Below, piece by piece: positions 21,203 through 30,954 of a DNA stretch of 64,000 nucleotides. The position numbers were made by a program, and so were the translations under genes. This DNA is from Microbulbifer donghaiensis (GTDB lineage: Bacteria; Pseudomonadota; Gammaproteobacteria; Pseudomonadales; Cellvibrionaceae). Where the stretch lies: assembly GCF_900129095.1 (NCBI RefSeq), contig NZ_FQVA01000005.1:116832-180831 (forward strand), in the 5' to 3' direction. The notes under the pieces were generated by a model. It ran no database searches. It saw only the letters and a program-made list of their open reading frames with translations, and was not told the origin of the DNA. Position 1 is the stretch's first letter. Every line of letters begins with the position of its first letter.

Positions 21203-21739
21203 ATGAGCCGAATTCCACTGGTGGAACGCCCCGCGGAGGATAGGGTGGAGGCAGTCTTCGCCGAGATCGAGGATGAACTGGGTGCTGTGCCCAGTCTGTT
21301 TCTCGTCTTTGCTCACCACCCGGCTCTGCTGGAAGCAACTTGGTACGGGTACAAGACGGTGATGATCCATGGCGTTCTTTCGCCACAGCTGAAAGAGGGG
21401 ATCGGCCTGGCGATCTCCGCCGATAATCACTGCGATTACGGAATCTACCACTACAGTGTCACCCTGCAGGATCTGGGCGTGGATAAGCAGGAAGTGATGC
21501 GCATTCGCACCAACCCCAAGCATGTGCATTATTCAGCAGGGGAGCACGTACTGTTCGATCTGGCTCGCCGCGCCAATAACGCGCCTAGCGATCACGGCCA
21601 GCGCCTGGTTGAGGAAGCTCTGAAGCTGGGGGTTCGGGACGATGAGATCGTCGAGGCCCTGGCGGTAATGGAACTGGTATCTGGGTTCAATCACTTTGCC
21701 GATTTTCTGGGACTGGAACCGCACCGGGACAGGCAGTGA
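21203..21739 (+). CDS. AhpD-like / carboxymuconolactone decarboxylase-fold protein
   Basis: 178-residue all-alpha protein of the AhpD/peroxidase-related type. The region ADNHCDYGIYHYSV (about residues 73-86) is where AhpD-like enzymes have C-x2-C-x3-H. Here the second cysteine is Gly and the His is displaced, so thiol-dependent peroxidase chemistry by that motif looks impaired. The gene is divergent from dinB with starts 87 bases apart. Function unknown; an antioxidant or decarboxylase-like role cannot be assumed. Confidence 0.75.
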   Translation: MSRIPLVERPAEDRVEAVFAEIEDELGAVPSLFLVFAHHPALLEATWYGYKTVMIHGVLSPQLKEGIGLAISADNHCDYGIYHYSVTLQDLGVDKQEVMRIRTNPKHVHYSAGEHVLFDLARRANNAPSDHGQRLVEEALKLGVRDDEIVEALAVMELVSGFNHFADFLGLEPHRDRQ

Positions 21740-21780
21740 CTGGCTGGGCAGGATATCGATGATCAATTTGACTTAGCAAA

Positions 21781-21800
21781 TCAGCGGCCGCGGCCGCTGA
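21781..21800. repeat. 20-base perfect palindrome between convergent genes
   Basis: tcagcggccgcggccgctga is its own reverse complement. It lies between the AhpD-like gene (stop 21739) and the convergent DUF1328 gene (stop 21837). It may act as a bidirectional transcript-end hairpin; there is no T tract. Confidence 0.6.
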
Positions 21801-21836
21801 TCTTCCATGGGAATCGTCGAAAACCCGATGCCAGAT

Positions 21837-22001
21837 CTAAGGTTTTCGTATTTTTCCGAATATAAGTGCCAGCACGAACAGCACAATAAATATAAAGAAC
21901 AGAATCTTGGCGATCTCGGTCGCTGCCCCGGCGATACCGCCAAAACCAAGGACTGCGGCGATTATCGCAATGACGAGAAAAATAACGGCCCAGCGCAACA
22001 T
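21837..22001 (-). CDS. DUF1328 / UPF0391 small membrane protein
   Basis: 54 residues reading [20 protein letters not shown], then [18 protein letters not shown], then [16 protein letters not shown]. This is the typical DUF1328 (YtjA-like) peptide with two transmembrane segments around a GGIAG turn. The ATG at 22001 is preceded on its strand by AGGAG (complement of 22009-22013). Stop TAG at 21837-21839. These proteins are often stress-induced inner-membrane peptides; the role is unknown. It is monocistronic. Confidence 0.92.
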   Translation of the reverse strand: MLRWAVIFLVIAIIAAVLGFGGIAGAATEIAKILFFIFIVLFVLALIFGKIRKP

Positions 22002-22188
22002 CGTAGTCACTCCTGTTGTGGCTCTGGAAGAAAGGCTTAAATGAGCCCATATTCTCGGGCCCCATTTGCCTCATCTACTGAAATGGTAGTCCATAGTGCT
22101 CCACGATAGCGTGAGAAGTTCGCCGATCCAGGCTCGGCGCCAGATCGCGATCGGTACAAGATGGTTGCCCCGAGTCGGGGCGCGCACG

Positions 22189-22220
22189 TGGGCGGGGAGT
22201 GGGCGGGGAGTGGGGAGGTG
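22189..22220 (+). repeat. G-rich 11-base tandem repeat, possible G-quadruplex
   Basis: Two copies of tgggcggggag (22189-22199, 22200-22210) and a partial third. G-runs of 3 to 4 are spaced by 1-3 bases, which fits the G3+N1-7 quadruplex pattern on the plus strand. It lies just beyond the fdxA terminator. Confidence 0.6.
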
Positions 22221-22244
22221 AAAAAAAAGCCGTCAGAGACGGCT
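22221..22244 (-). terminator. intrinsic terminator of fdxA
   Basis: On the minus strand the stem agccgtc/gacggct (22228-22234 with 22238-22244, loop of 3) is followed by eight T residues (plus-strand A tract 22221-22228), 24 bases after the fdxA stop. Plus-strand T residues at 22244-22248 make it potentially bidirectional. Confidence 0.9.
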
Positions 22245-22267
22245 TTTTAGGTGTCAGGTGACTGGGT

Positions 22268-22591
22268 CTAGCGCTCGAGGAGTTCGAGCTTGCCTTTCTT
22301 GCCATCCCACTCTTCCGCGTCCGGGAGCGGGTCTTTCTTCTCGGTGATGTTCGGCCAGATATCCGCCAGTTCCGCATTCAGCTCAATGTATTCCTGCTGG
22401 TCTTCGGGGACCTCGTCCTCGGAGAAGATCGCATTGGCCGGGCACTCGGGTTCGCACAGGGCGCAGTCGATGCACTCGTCCGGGTGAATCACCAGGAAGT
22501 TGGGGCCTTCATAGAAGCAGTCTACCGGGCAAACTTCCACACAGTCGGTGTATTTGCACTTGATGCAGTTTTCCCCAATTACAAATGTCAT
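22268..22591 (-). CDS. fdxA: 7Fe-8S ferredoxin
   Basis: 107-residue ferredoxin carrying a 3Fe-4S and a 4Fe-4S cluster. The cysteine motifs [18 protein letters not shown] (from residue 9) and [16 protein letters not shown] (from about 40) are intact, as in Azotobacter-type FdxA. The ATG at 22591 follows GAGG on the minus strand. It lies downstream of mutS on the same strand, the neighbourhood also seen in pseudomonads. It is a soluble low-potential electron carrier; its partner is not known. Confidence 0.96.
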   Translation of the reverse strand: MTFVIGENCIKCKYTDCVEVCPVDCFYEGPNFLVIHPDECIDCALCEPECPANAIFSEDEVPEDQQEYIELNAELADIWPNITEKKDPLPDAEEWDGKKGKLELLER

Positions 22592-22738
22592 GCTTGTCCC
22601 TCGGTAATGCGACTAGTCGGTGAAGCAGCGGATTTTAGCAATTACTGGCGCGAATTGTAGTGGCTTTTCAGTTGAATTGGTTTGCTGTTTATAACCGATA
22701 GCCCGGACAGTATTTCTGCATGTAGCCCACCGCGGCGC

Positions 22739-25378
22739 TTACTCTAGCAATTGTCGCAATGCATAGAGTTTCTCCAGCGCCTGCCGCGGTGTCAGATCGT
22801 CCGGGTCCAGCTCTTCGAGCGCCTCGACGGCAGGATGGCGGGCGCTGCCAAACAGGTCCACCTGCTGCGGTGAGGCGCTGGCAGCCGGCGGCTGCACAGC
22901 CGCCTGTGGCGCGGGATCGGCCGGCTCAGCCACTGCGGGACTGTCGATAAGCGGTTTGTCGCCAGCTTCCAGTGCCTGCAGGCGTGTGCGGGCTTCCACC
23001 AGCACATCGCCCGGGATACCGGCCAGCTTGGCCACCTGCAGGCCGTAACTCTTCGAGGCCGGCCCCTCCTGAATGCGGTGCAGGAAGACGATACCGTCAC
23101 CGTGTTCGGTGGCATCCAGGTGGATATTGGCCGCTTCCGGGCACTGGTTCGGCAGGTCGGTGAGCTCGAAATAATGGGTGGCGAACAGGGTGAAAGCGCG
23201 CACCTGGTCCGCCAGGTAGTGGGCACAGGCCCAGGCCAGCGACAGGCCGTCGTAGGTGCTGGTGCCGCGGCCGATTTCGTCCATCAGTACCAGGCTGTGG
23301 GCGGTCGCGTTGCGTAATATGTTTGCCGTCTCGGTCATCTCCACCATAAAGGTGGAGCGGCCGCCGGCCAGGTCGTCGGCGCTGCCAATGCGGGTAAAGA
23401 TGCGGTCCAGCAGGCCGATGCGGGCCGAGTCCGCCGGCACGTAGCTGCCGCAATGGGCGAGCAGGGCGATCAGCGCGGTCTGGCGCATATAGGTGGATTT
23501 ACCGCCCATGTTCGGGCCGGTGATCACCAGCATGCGGCGGTCGTCGCGCAACTCTATGTCATTGGCGACAAAGGGCTCGTCCAGCACCTGCTCCACCACC
23601 GGGTGGCGGCCGGCACCGATGTGCAGGCCCGGTTCGGTGCCCAGTTGCGGGCGGCACAGACGCAGGTTGTCGGCGCGCTCGGCCAGACAGGCGAGCACGT
23701 CCAGCTGCGATACGCCGGCGGCGGCCACCTGCAGCTCCGCGAGGGACTGGTTCAGCTGGTCAATCAGCTGCTCATACAGGGCTTTCTCCCGCGCCAGTGC
23801 GCGGCTCTTCGCCGACAGCGCCTTGTCCTCGAATTCCTTCAGTTCAGGTGTAATGAAGCGCTCGGCGTTCTTCAGCGTCTGGCGGCGGATATAGTCGGCC
23901 GGCGCCTTGTCGCTCTGGCCACGGCTGATCTCGATGAAGTAGCCATGCACGCGGTTGTAACCCACCTTCAGCGTGGGGATGCCAGTGCGCTCCTTTTCGC
24001 GCAGTTCCAGCTGTACCAGATAGTCGCCGGCGTTTTCACTGATCGCGCGCAGCTCGTCCAGCTCGCTGTCGTAGCCGTCGGCGATCACACCACCCTCGCG
24101 AATCACCACCGGCGGGTTGTCCACCAGTGCGCGCTCCAGCAGTTCCACGGTTTCCGGCCATTCGCCGATTTCCCGCGTCAGTTCCTGCAGCAGTACGGCA
24201 TCGGTGCTCGCCAGCTGCTGGTGGATTTCCGGGAACTGCCCCAGAGACTGGCCGAGGCGCGCGAGATCCCGCGGGCGCGCGGAGCGCAGCGCCAGGCGGC
24301 CGAGGATGCGTTCCATATCGCCTACCGGCTTCAGCGCATCGCGCAGGGGTTCGAACAGGTAGCCGTCGATCAGGGTGGCTATGGCGTCCTGGCGGTTGTT
24401 CAGGGTCGTGAGCTGGCGCAGTGGATTGTTCAGCCAGCGGCGCAGCAGGCGGCTGCCCATGGCGGTCTTGCAGCTGTCGAACACCGACAGCAGGGTGTTC
24501 TGGTCGCCGCCGTTCAGGTTCAGGTCGATTTCCAGGTTGCGGCGGCTGGCGCCGTCCAGCGCCACTGTGTCATCGCTGCTCTCGGTCTGCAGGCTGCGAA
24601 TATGGGGCAGTTCGGTGCGCTGGGTATCGCGGGCGTACTGCAGCAGGCAGCCGGCGGCCACTATCGCCGCGTGCATGTGGCTGCAGCCGAAGGCCTCCAA
24701 ATTGAGGGTGCCGAACTGCTTATTGAGCAGGCGCAGCGCGGTTTCCAGCTCGAACTCCCACGGCGCGCGGCGGCGCAGGCCGGCGCGGCGCTCGATTTCG
24801 GCCGGCAGGGTCAGGTCCTCCGGCGCCAGTAGCTCCGCCGGACTGTGGCGCTGGACCTGTTCCGCCAGCGCCTCGATCGAATCCACTTCCTGTACCACGA
24901 AACGACCGGTCGCCAGGTCCAGCAGTGCCAGTCCGAATGTATCGCCCAGCAGCGCGGCCGCCGCCAGCAGGTTGTCGCGGCGCTCGTTCAGCAGCGCCTC
25001 GTCGGTGACGGTGCCGGGGGTGACGATACGGACCACCTGGCGCTCCACCGGGCCCTTGCTGGTGGCGGGGTCGCCGATCTGCTCGCAGATGGCCACGGAC
25101 ACGCCGGCCTTGATCAGGCGGGCCAGGTAGCCCTCCGCCGCGTGGTAGGGGATGCCGGCCATCGGAATCGGCTGGTCGCCGGATTTGCCGCGGGCGGTCA
25201 ATGTCACGTCCAGCAGCTCGGAGGCCTTTTTGGCGTCGTCGTAGAACAGCTCGTAGAAGTCACCCATGCGGTAGAAGACCAGCTCCTGGGGGTGCTGGGC
25301 CTTGATACGCAGGTATTGCTGCATCATCGGGGTGTGTTCGGATTTTTGTGCGGCGGCCGTGCTGGTCTTGGAATTCAT
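22739..25378 (-). CDS. mutS: DNA mismatch repair protein MutS
   Basis: 879-residue mismatch-recognition ATPase. The mismatch-wedge [11 protein letters not shown] is at about residues 34-44, the connector and core domains follow, the Walker [10 protein letters not shown] is near 620-628, and Walker [11 protein letters not shown] and the family His region FATHYFEL come next. The C-terminal tail ends in the usual helical dimer/tetramer segment ([15 protein letters not shown]). An Ala/Pro-rich linker of about 30 residues near position 805-840 is low complexity. Complete, normal length. Confidence 0.98.
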   Translation of the reverse strand: MNSKTSTAAAQKSEHTPMMQQYLRIKAQHPQELVFYRMGDFYELFYDDAKKASELLDVTLTARGKSGDQPIPMAGIPYHAAEGYLARLIKAGVSVAICEQIGDPATSKGPVERQVVRIVTPGTVTDEALLNERRDNLLAAAALLGDTFGLALLDLATGRFVVQEVDSIEALAEQVQRHSPAELLAPEDLTLPAEIERRAGLRRRAPWEFELETALRLLNKQFGTLNLEAFGCSHMHAAIVAAGCLLQYARDTQRTELPHIRSLQTESSDDTVALDGASRRNLEIDLNLNGGDQNTLLSVFDSCKTAMGSRLLRRWLNNPLRQLTTLNNRQDAIATLIDGYLFEPLRDALKPVGDMERILGRLALRSARPRDLARLGQSLGQFPEIHQQLASTDAVLLQELTREIGEWPETVELLERALVDNPPVVIREGGVIADGYDSELDELRAISENAGDYLVQLELREKERTGIPTLKVGYNRVHGYFIEISRGQSDKAPADYIRRQTLKNAERFITPELKEFEDKALSAKSRALAREKALYEQLIDQLNQSLAELQVAAAGVSQLDVLACLAERADNLRLCRPQLGTEPGLHIGAGRHPVVEQVLDEPFVANDIELRDDRRMLVITGPNMGGKSTYMRQTALIALLAHCGSYVPADSARIGLLDRIFTRIGSADDLAGGRSTFMVEMTETANILRNATAHSLVLMDEIGRGTSTYDGLSLAWACAHYLADQVRAFTLFATHYFELTDLPNQCPEAANIHLDATEHGDGIVFLHRIQEGPASKSYGLQVAKLAGIPGDVLVEARTRLQALEAGDKPLIDSPAVAEPADPAPQAAVQPPAASASPQQVDLFGSARHPAVEALEELDPDDLTPRQALEKLYALRQLLE

Positions 25379-25614
25379 TCTACTTCTGGGCTGGATTGTT
25401 ATTGGCCTGAGCTAGGCGTCAGCGCGGCAGAATACCAAAGCGCCTGGAAAATCACTATCTGACCAGCTGGTCGAATTTTCTGTGGAAGAGGGGGCAGTGA
25501 GAGTCTCGGTGAGTTACAGCTTGATGCACAGCTTTCCGCGGCTGTCCCTTAACTGGCAGAAACGCAAGCTGCTGAAAAGTGCTTGTTCAACAGCCTGCCA
25601 GTGCTCTATGGGTG

Positions 25615-28335
25615 CTAGCCCTTGCCGGAGTCCAGCTCGACATCGTAGAGCATGCCGTGGCGGGCGGAATAGAAGTGCCAGGTGATGACTACGCAGACAG
25701 CGTAGAAGATGAGAAAGCCCCACAGCGCGGCCATTGGGCCCCCGGTCAGTTCGATCGAGGTACCGTAGGCCTTGGGAATGAAAAAGGCACCATAGGCGGC
25801 GATAGCGCTTGTGAAGGCGATGATGGCCGCACTCTCCCGATCGACCTGCCGCTGTCGGTCGTCCCCGGACAAGCTTGGCATCAGCCGCGGAATCTCCTTG
25901 CCCATGATGACCGGAATCATCTGGAAGGTTGAAGCGTTGCCGACACCGGTGAGGAAAAACAGGGCGATAAAACACATGAAAAAGCCCCAGAAGGCCCCGG
26001 CCATCTGGTTGTTCGACAGGAAGTAGATGACCCCGAGCACGGCGATAATCATCCCAAGAAAAGTCCAGAAGGTGACCCGCGCGCCGCCATATTTATCGGA
26101 TACCCAACCGCTACCCGCGCGACTCAGGGCGCCGACCAATGGGCCCAGGAACACCAGCTTCAGTGCATCCACTTCGGGGAATTGCAACCGCGTCAGCAGT
26201 GGGAAGCCGGCGGAATAGCCGATGAAACTGCCGAAGGTGCCGGTATACAGAATGCACATCAGCCAATTGTGCTTGCGCTTGAAGATAATCGCCTGGTCGC
26301 TGAAGCTGGAGCGGGCGTCGGCGATGTCATTCATGCCGAACCAGGCCGCCGCCGTAGATGCAATGATCAGGGGTACCCAGATAAAGCCCGCATTCTGCAT
26401 CCACAACTGGGTGCCTTCGCTGGTTGTCTGGGGAGCGCCTCCGACCGCGCCGAATACGCCGACGGTAATTACCAGCGGTACCAGGAATTGCATTACGGAA
26501 ACGCCGAGGTTGCCCAGGCCCGCATTCATCGCCAGCGCGTGTCCTTTTTCCTTTTTCGGGAAGAAGAAGGCGATGTTCGCCATCGACGAGGCGAAGTTGC
26601 CGCCGCCGAAGCCGCACAGTAAGGCGAGGATCAGGAAAATCAGAAACGGGGTGTTCGGGTCCTGTACGGCGTAACCCATACCGATGGCCGGAACCAGCAG
26701 GGACGCGGTGGATAGCGTTGTCCACATGCGGCCACCGAAGATGGGCACCATGAAACTGTAAAAGATCCGCAGGGTGGCTCCGGACAGCCCCGGCAGAGCC
26801 GCCAGCCAGAACAGCTGCGAGGCGGAGAAGTCGAAGCCGATCGCAGGCAGGCGAGCGACCACTACCGACCAGACCATCCACACCGCGAAGGCCAGCAGTA
26901 ACGCGGGAATGGAAATCCACAGATTGCGACGGGCGATGGCGCGACCCTTGCTCTCCCAGAATGCAGGATCTTCCGGGTGCCAGTCCTCCAGCACTTTTTC
27001 CCCGGCGGCGCTCTTCACTTCCTCGAAGGTCTCTTCTACCTCTATCTCCGAGGGTTCTCCTACGGTACCGGCAATACCTGTCTCGGCGCGACGCTCCTCC
27101 ACTTGAATAGCCAGATGCATCCATATGAACGAAAACACCACTATCGCAAACAGAATGGCGAAGCAGCTGGTGTAAATACCGGTCAAATCGAGCGCCATAC
27201 CGAAAATGATCGGCAGGATAAAACCACCGAGGCCACCGATCATACCGACGAGTCCGCCGACGGAGCCGACATGGTGCGGGTAATACATGGGGATGTGTTT
27301 GTAGATCGCCGCCTTCCCCAGGCTCATAAAAAAGCCGAGCGTGAACAGTGTTACGATGAATGGCCAGAGCCCCATTTCTGTGCTGAAGGTCAGCGGCCCG
27401 TTCTTACTTTGGATAATGTACTGCGTCGGCGGGTAGGAGAGCATCAGCAGCAACAACAGGGAAAACCCGAAGGTCCAGTACATAACGGAGCGAGCGCCGT
27501 AGCGATCAGACAGGTGACCGCCGTAAGCGCGGAACAGCGACGCCGATAGTGAAAAGGAGGCGGCAGCCATGCCGGCGGTTTTCAGATCGACTTCGTATAC
27601 GTCGACGAGATAGTGGGGCATCCACAGTGCCAGAGCGACGAAACCGCCAAACACGAAAAAGTAGTAGAGGGAAAAACGCCATACCCTGATGTCTTCGAGA
27701 GGCTCGAATTGTTGTGCGAAAGTTGCCGGTGGTGCGCCGGACTGGCGCTGGGCAATCAGTTGCGGCTCGTCCTTTGCCATCACATAAAAAATCACGGCCA
27801 TCAGCGCGAGACCTGCGGCCCAGACATACGCTACGGCGTGCCAGCCGTAGGCGACGAGGATGAAGGGCGCTACAAACTTCGTTACTGCTGCGCCCACGTT
27901 GCCGGCACCGAAAATCCCCAGAGCGGTGCCCTGTAGTTCCGGCTGATACCACCGCGACACATAGGTGACACCGATAATAAATGAACCGCCGGCGAGGCCG
28001 ATAAAGAGGGCGGCCAGCAGATACATCGGGTAGGTGTTCACCAATGTCAGCAACCAGGTGGCGATGGCGGTGACCAGCATTTGCAGTGAGAAAACGATGC
28101 GGCCGCCGTATCGCTCTGTCCATATGCCGAGTACCAGGCGGGTCACGGAACCGGTCAGGATCGGCGTGGCGACCAGTATGCCGAACTGGGATTCGCTGAG
28201 GCCCAGTTCTTCCTTGATGGCGATGCCGATGATCGAGAATATCGTCCAGACCGCGAAGCAGGCGGTAAACGCGATGGTGCTGAGACTCAGCGCGCGGTTC
28301 TGATCGGATTTCGATACTGCGGATAAGGAATCCAT
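25615..28335 (-). CDS. narK: NarK1-NarK2 fused nitrate/nitrite transporter
   Basis: 906 residues, twice the length of a single NarK, with two complete major-facilitator domains (about 1-408 and 470-906) joined by a roughly 60-residue acidic linker. Nitrate-family glycine motifs appear in both halves (GLAGGSFIIGVTYVSRW in the first, GFGGGNFASSMANIAFFFP in the second). Fused proteins of this kind (for example in Paracoccus) combine a proton/nitrate symporter with a nitrate/nitrite antiporter. The gene starts 30 bases after the small membrane protein gene and ends the nar operon, whereas narK is usually first. No strong terminator follows; only a loose inverted repeat (25552-25559 with 25595-25602). 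Confidence 0.95.
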   Translation of the reverse strand: MDSLSAVSKSDQNRALSLSTIAFTACFAVWTIFSIIGIAIKEELGLSESQFGILVATPILTGSVTRLVLGIWTERYGGRIVFSLQMLVTAIATWLLTLVNTYPMYLLAALFIGLAGGSFIIGVTYVSRWYQPELQGTALGIFGAGNVGAAVTKFVAPFILVAYGWHAVAYVWAAGLALMAVIFYVMAKDEPQLIAQRQSGAPPATFAQQFEPLEDIRVWRFSLYYFFVFGGFVALALWMPHYLVDVYEVDLKTAGMAAASFSLSASLFRAYGGHLSDRYGARSVMYWTFGFSLLLLLMLSYPPTQYIIQSKNGPLTFSTEMGLWPFIVTLFTLGFFMSLGKAAIYKHIPMYYPHHVGSVGGLVGMIGGLGGFILPIIFGMALDLTGIYTSCFAILFAIVVFSFIWMHLAIQVEERRAETGIAGTVGEPSEIEVEETFEEVKSAAGEKVLEDWHPEDPAFWESKGRAIARRNLWISIPALLLAFAVWMVWSVVVARLPAIGFDFSASQLFWLAALPGLSGATLRIFYSFMVPIFGGRMWTTLSTASLLVPAIGMGYAVQDPNTPFLIFLILALLCGFGGGNFASSMANIAFFFPKKEKGHALAMNAGLGNLGVSVMQFLVPLVITVGVFGAVGGAPQTTSEGTQLWMQNAGFIWVPLIIASTAAAWFGMNDIADARSSFSDQAIIFKRKHNWLMCILYTGTFGSFIGYSAGFPLLTRLQFPEVDALKLVFLGPLVGALSRAGSGWVSDKYGGARVTFWTFLGMIIAVLGVIYFLSNNQMAGAFWGFFMCFIALFFLTGVGNASTFQMIPVIMGKEIPRLMPSLSGDDRQRQVDRESAAIIAFTSAIAAYGAFFIPKAYGTSIELTGGPMAALWGFLIFYAVCVVITWHFYSARHGMLYDVELDSGKG

Positions 28336-28365
28336 GGCGACGTGTCCCTGTCGAAAGTCAGCGGC

Positions 28366-28572
28366 TCAAGGAATAAGCAGGTAAAGGGTGATCAATATGC
28401 ACAGCACGGTCACTATTGCCCAGATCATCGGCCAGGCCCGATGTTTTTCCGGCTCTACCGAGACGTTGTCCATCGGGTCGTGTCCCTGCTGATCCGGACC
28501 GTAAGTGTCGTCACGCTCGGCGTGCAGGTCCGGGTTCAAATGGGCATCCTTGGGCGGTTTTTTCTCATTCAT
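28366..28572 (-). CDS. small single-pass membrane protein of the nar operon
   Basis: 68 residues: a charged, Asp/Glu/Lys-rich N-terminus (MNEKKPPKDAHLN onward) and one C-terminal transmembrane segment (WPMIWAIVTVLCILITLYLL, about residues 47-66). The ATG at 28572 lies inside the end of the isomerase gene (8-base overlap), so the two are translationally coupled. It sits between PpiC and NarK in a nitrate respiration operon. I do not recognise the family. It may assist NarGHI or NarK in the inner membrane (inference from position only). Confidence 0.7.
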   Translation of the reverse strand: MNEKKPPKDAHLNPDLHAERDDTYGPDQQGHDPMDNVSVEPEKHRAWPMIWAIVTVLCILITLYLLIP

Positions 28573-29518
28573 GGTCAGGGTTCTCACTTTCCATGCACAG
28601 TGGCTCTATCTGCACGCCTTCGATACTGGCGCGGCGCCCCAATTCAACAATGTAGCGGGATGCTGAGTTGACCCAGGCCCGCGCTTCCAGCATGTCGAAG
28701 ATTTTTTCCCTGGCCAGCTCGAACGGCAGCGTCTGCCCGCAGATCTTCCGCTGCAGGCGCAGCAGATGCCAGCCGAAACGGCTGCGCACCGGCTGCCGGG
28801 CCGTGCTTCCCTCCGACAGGGTTTCGAGGGCGTCGTGCAGGGCCCGGTCCAGTTCGCCGCGCCGCACCTGGCCCAGGGAGCCTCCCTGTGTGGACGTCGG
28901 GCACCTGGAAAATTCCTTCGCGGCCTCGGCAAAACGCTGCTCATCGTCGCCCAGTTCCACGGCGAGCGCACGGGCGTGCCGCTCCGCCTCCTGCCAGCCG
29001 ATTTCATTGTCTTCAGCGGGTTCGATCAGGATGTGCGCGGCCTCAAACAGGTCCGGCGTACGGAACCGATGGATATGGCAATCGTAGTAGCGGCGGCACT
29101 CCTCCTCGAAAATAGCCGCCGGCGGCAACTGTCGCTCCAGCAGTGCTCGGACCCTGGCATCGTGTTCGGTCTCGATGCGGTCTTCGGTGCCTTGCTCCGG
29201 TTTGGCGTCGACCTGCTGTCGGGTAGCCTCCTGCAGCAAAAGCTCCTTTATTACCAGAGCTCGCGCGGCAGACTGCCATGCCGTAGCGGCATCTTCGGCG
29301 CGGTGGTTCTGCATCTCGCGCGCGATTTGATCCTCGGTAATTTCCACGTCATTGACGCGAACCCTGCCGAAAGAGAGCACCGGTGGGGCTTGCCTGGTTG
29401 GTGTGGCGCAACCACAGCCACCGGTCTCACAGGCGGATGGCAGCGCGGGCGCTGAACGCGCGCCCGCAGCCGCATTTACCGGTATCTCGACGTAGGGTAT
29501 GGCGCCGTCTTTACTCAT
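28565..29518 (-). CDS. PpiC-type peptidyl-prolyl isomerase associated with nitrate reductase
   Basis: 317 residues. The C-terminal parvulin domain (about 140-260) carries EAAHILIEPAED, FAEAAKEFSRCPTS and GWHLLRLQ. The N-terminal 45 residues are Ala/Pro-rich and hold a cysteine group (Cys30, Cys35, Cys37 in CETGGCGC). No signal peptide is visible, so it is probably cytoplasmic, like NifM-type isomerases. It starts 9 bases after narI. A PpiC gene in the same place follows narI in pseudomonads. It is likely a folding or maturation factor for the nitrate reductase complex. Confidence 0.88.
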   Translation of the reverse strand: MSKDGAIPYVEIPVNAAAGARSAPALPSACETGGCGCATPTRQAPPVLSFGRVRVNDVEITEDQIAREMQNHRAEDAATAWQSAARALVIKELLLQEATRQQVDAKPEQGTEDRIETEHDARVRALLERQLPPAAIFEEECRRYYDCHIHRFRTPDLFEAAHILIEPAEDNEIGWQEAERHARALAVELGDDEQRFAEAAKEFSRCPTSTQGGSLGQVRRGELDRALHDALETLSEGSTARQPVRSRFGWHLLRLQRKICGQTLPFELAREKIFDMLEARAWVNSASRYIVELGRRASIEGVQIEPLCMESENPDHE

Positions 29519-29527
29519 GACAGGCGC

Positions 29528-30250
29528 TCATTCTGTGGTCGTCGGTGTGGTTGATTTGCGGCCGAGGCGCCGGGAACGAACCACCTGATAGCCGGGGCGA
29601 AACAGGTACGCGATGGGTGCACTCCAGATATGCACCAGGCGCGAAAACGGCGTGACCAGGAACAGCGTCAACCCCAGCACAATATGCAGCTTGTAGACCA
29701 GCTGTGCATCGATGATCAGGTCGGCGGCCTGCGGGTTGAAGGTGATGACCCCTTGTGCCCAGCCCATAAACAGCACCATGGCACTGCCATCCAGGTGGTC
29801 GATGGTCCAGATGGTAGTCGCCAGTCCGAGGAACAGCTGCAGCCACAGCAAAACGAGTACCAGAATATCGCCCTTGGATGAGCTGCGCCGGATCCTCGGG
29901 TCGAATAACCTGCGGTGCAGCAGCATACTGCAGCCGATAAATGCCAGCACGCCGGCGATACCTCCCACCACCAGCGCCATGACCTGCTTGAAACCGTGAC
30001 CGATGCCGAAGTAGTCAAAAAAGCCGATGGGTGTGAGCAGACCGACGAAATGGCCGAACAGCAGAACCAGTACCCCGAGGTGGAACAGGTTAGATCCCAC
30101 CATCATCTGTTTGCGGCGCAGGAACTGGGACGACTGGGATCGCCAGCTGTACTGCCCCTTGTCGAAACGTATGATACTGCCCACGATCAACACCGTGAGG
30201 GCAACATAGGGATACCAGCCAAACAGTAGGTAATTGAGAAAGCTGTTCAT
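29528..30250 (-). CDS. narI: respiratory nitrate reductase gamma subunit (cytochrome b)
   Basis: 240-residue membrane subunit with five hydrophobic segments that anchors NarGH, oxidises quinol and passes electrons through two b haems. It opens with MNSFLNYLLFGWYPYVALTV; conserved histidines are visible in LFHLGVLVLLFGH and YKLHIVLGLTLFLVTPFSRLVH. The length is close to the usual 225. It lies 11 bases after narJ and 9 before the isomerase gene. Confidence 0.96.
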   Translation of the reverse strand: MNSFLNYLLFGWYPYVALTVLIVGSIIRFDKGQYSWRSQSSQFLRRKQMMVGSNLFHLGVLVLLFGHFVGLLTPIGFFDYFGIGHGFKQVMALVVGGIAGVLAFIGCSMLLHRRLFDPRIRRSSSKGDILVLVLLWLQLFLGLATTIWTIDHLDGSAMVLFMGWAQGVITFNPQAADLIIDAQLVYKLHIVLGLTLFLVTPFSRLVHIWSAPIAYLFRPGYQVVRSRRLGRKSTTPTTTE

Positions 30251-30261
30251 GGGTGCGTCTC

Positions 30262-30954
30262 TCAGTTATCGCGGGAGGTCATGATCAGTTTGCCCGCGGC
30301 TTTAAGTTTCGCCACGATACTGCTTACGGGCTTGTTATGGTGGGCGGCCATAAAAGTCACTGGCTCTTCCTCCCAGCTGTCATCGACGGAGGCATTCTCC
30401 GATTCCTGACCCCGGGCGAGCAGTTCGCGAATTGCTTGCGGATCGGGTTTCTCATCCGCCAGGCAGAGCAGTAGGTGGAACAGACCTGCGTACTCTGATT
30501 CCCGTTCATCCAGCCGTTGCTTCAACACGGCAAATACATGCGCCGGTTGCGACAGCCAGTCACGGGCTTCGTCTACTGGCAGGCAGGAAATAAATTCCAG
30601 GAACATCGGAATGAAATCCGGAAGCTCATCGCGCGTCATCAGATAGCCGCGTTCGATGTATTCCTCGCCGAGATTGATCATCGCCTGGCCGCGTTCGGCG
30701 TTCTCCCCATGAATATGCTCGAAAAAATGCAGCGACAAAGCGCGGGAGTTGTCAAAAAGGGCTGAATAGCGCATCTGCAAGTCGAGCAGCGGGGCACGCT
30801 CGAACTTTTGCAGCAATGGCTCCAGATGGGCAATATTGCCAGCGGACAGGCATGCCTCGCCTTCGATTGCTTTGCGCACTTCCGCAATGTGCGCCTTCAG
30901 GGTCTCGCTCGGGTAATCCAGCAGATGCGCCAGCGCGCGTAGAGTCTTTCTCAT
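30262..30954 (-). CDS. narJ: nitrate reductase assembly chaperone NarJ
   Basis: 230-residue cytoplasmic TorD/NarJ-type chaperone that helps insert the molybdenum cofactor into NarG and holds it until membrane attachment. Family segments LAHLLDYPSE near the N-terminus and LPDFIPMFLEFISCLP in the middle are present. Its ATG overlaps the narH stop by one base (TGATG at 30952-30956), so translation is coupled. Normal length. Confidence 0.95.
   Translation of the reverse strand: MRKTLRALAHLLDYPSETLKAHIAEVRKAIEGEACLSAGNIAHLEPLLQKFERAPLLDLQMRYSALFDNSRALSLHFFEHIHGENAERGQAMINLGEEYIERGYLMTRDELPDFIPMFLEFISCLPVDEARDWLSQPAHVFAVLKQRLDERESEYAGLFHLLLCLADEKPDPQAIRELLARGQESENASVDDSWEEEPVTFMAAHHNKPVSSIVAKLKAAGKLIMTSRDN

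Noticed and set aside
23453..24832. 459-codon plus-strand frame opposite mutS
   Set aside because: Composition typical of antisense frames in GC-rich genes; mutS is intact.
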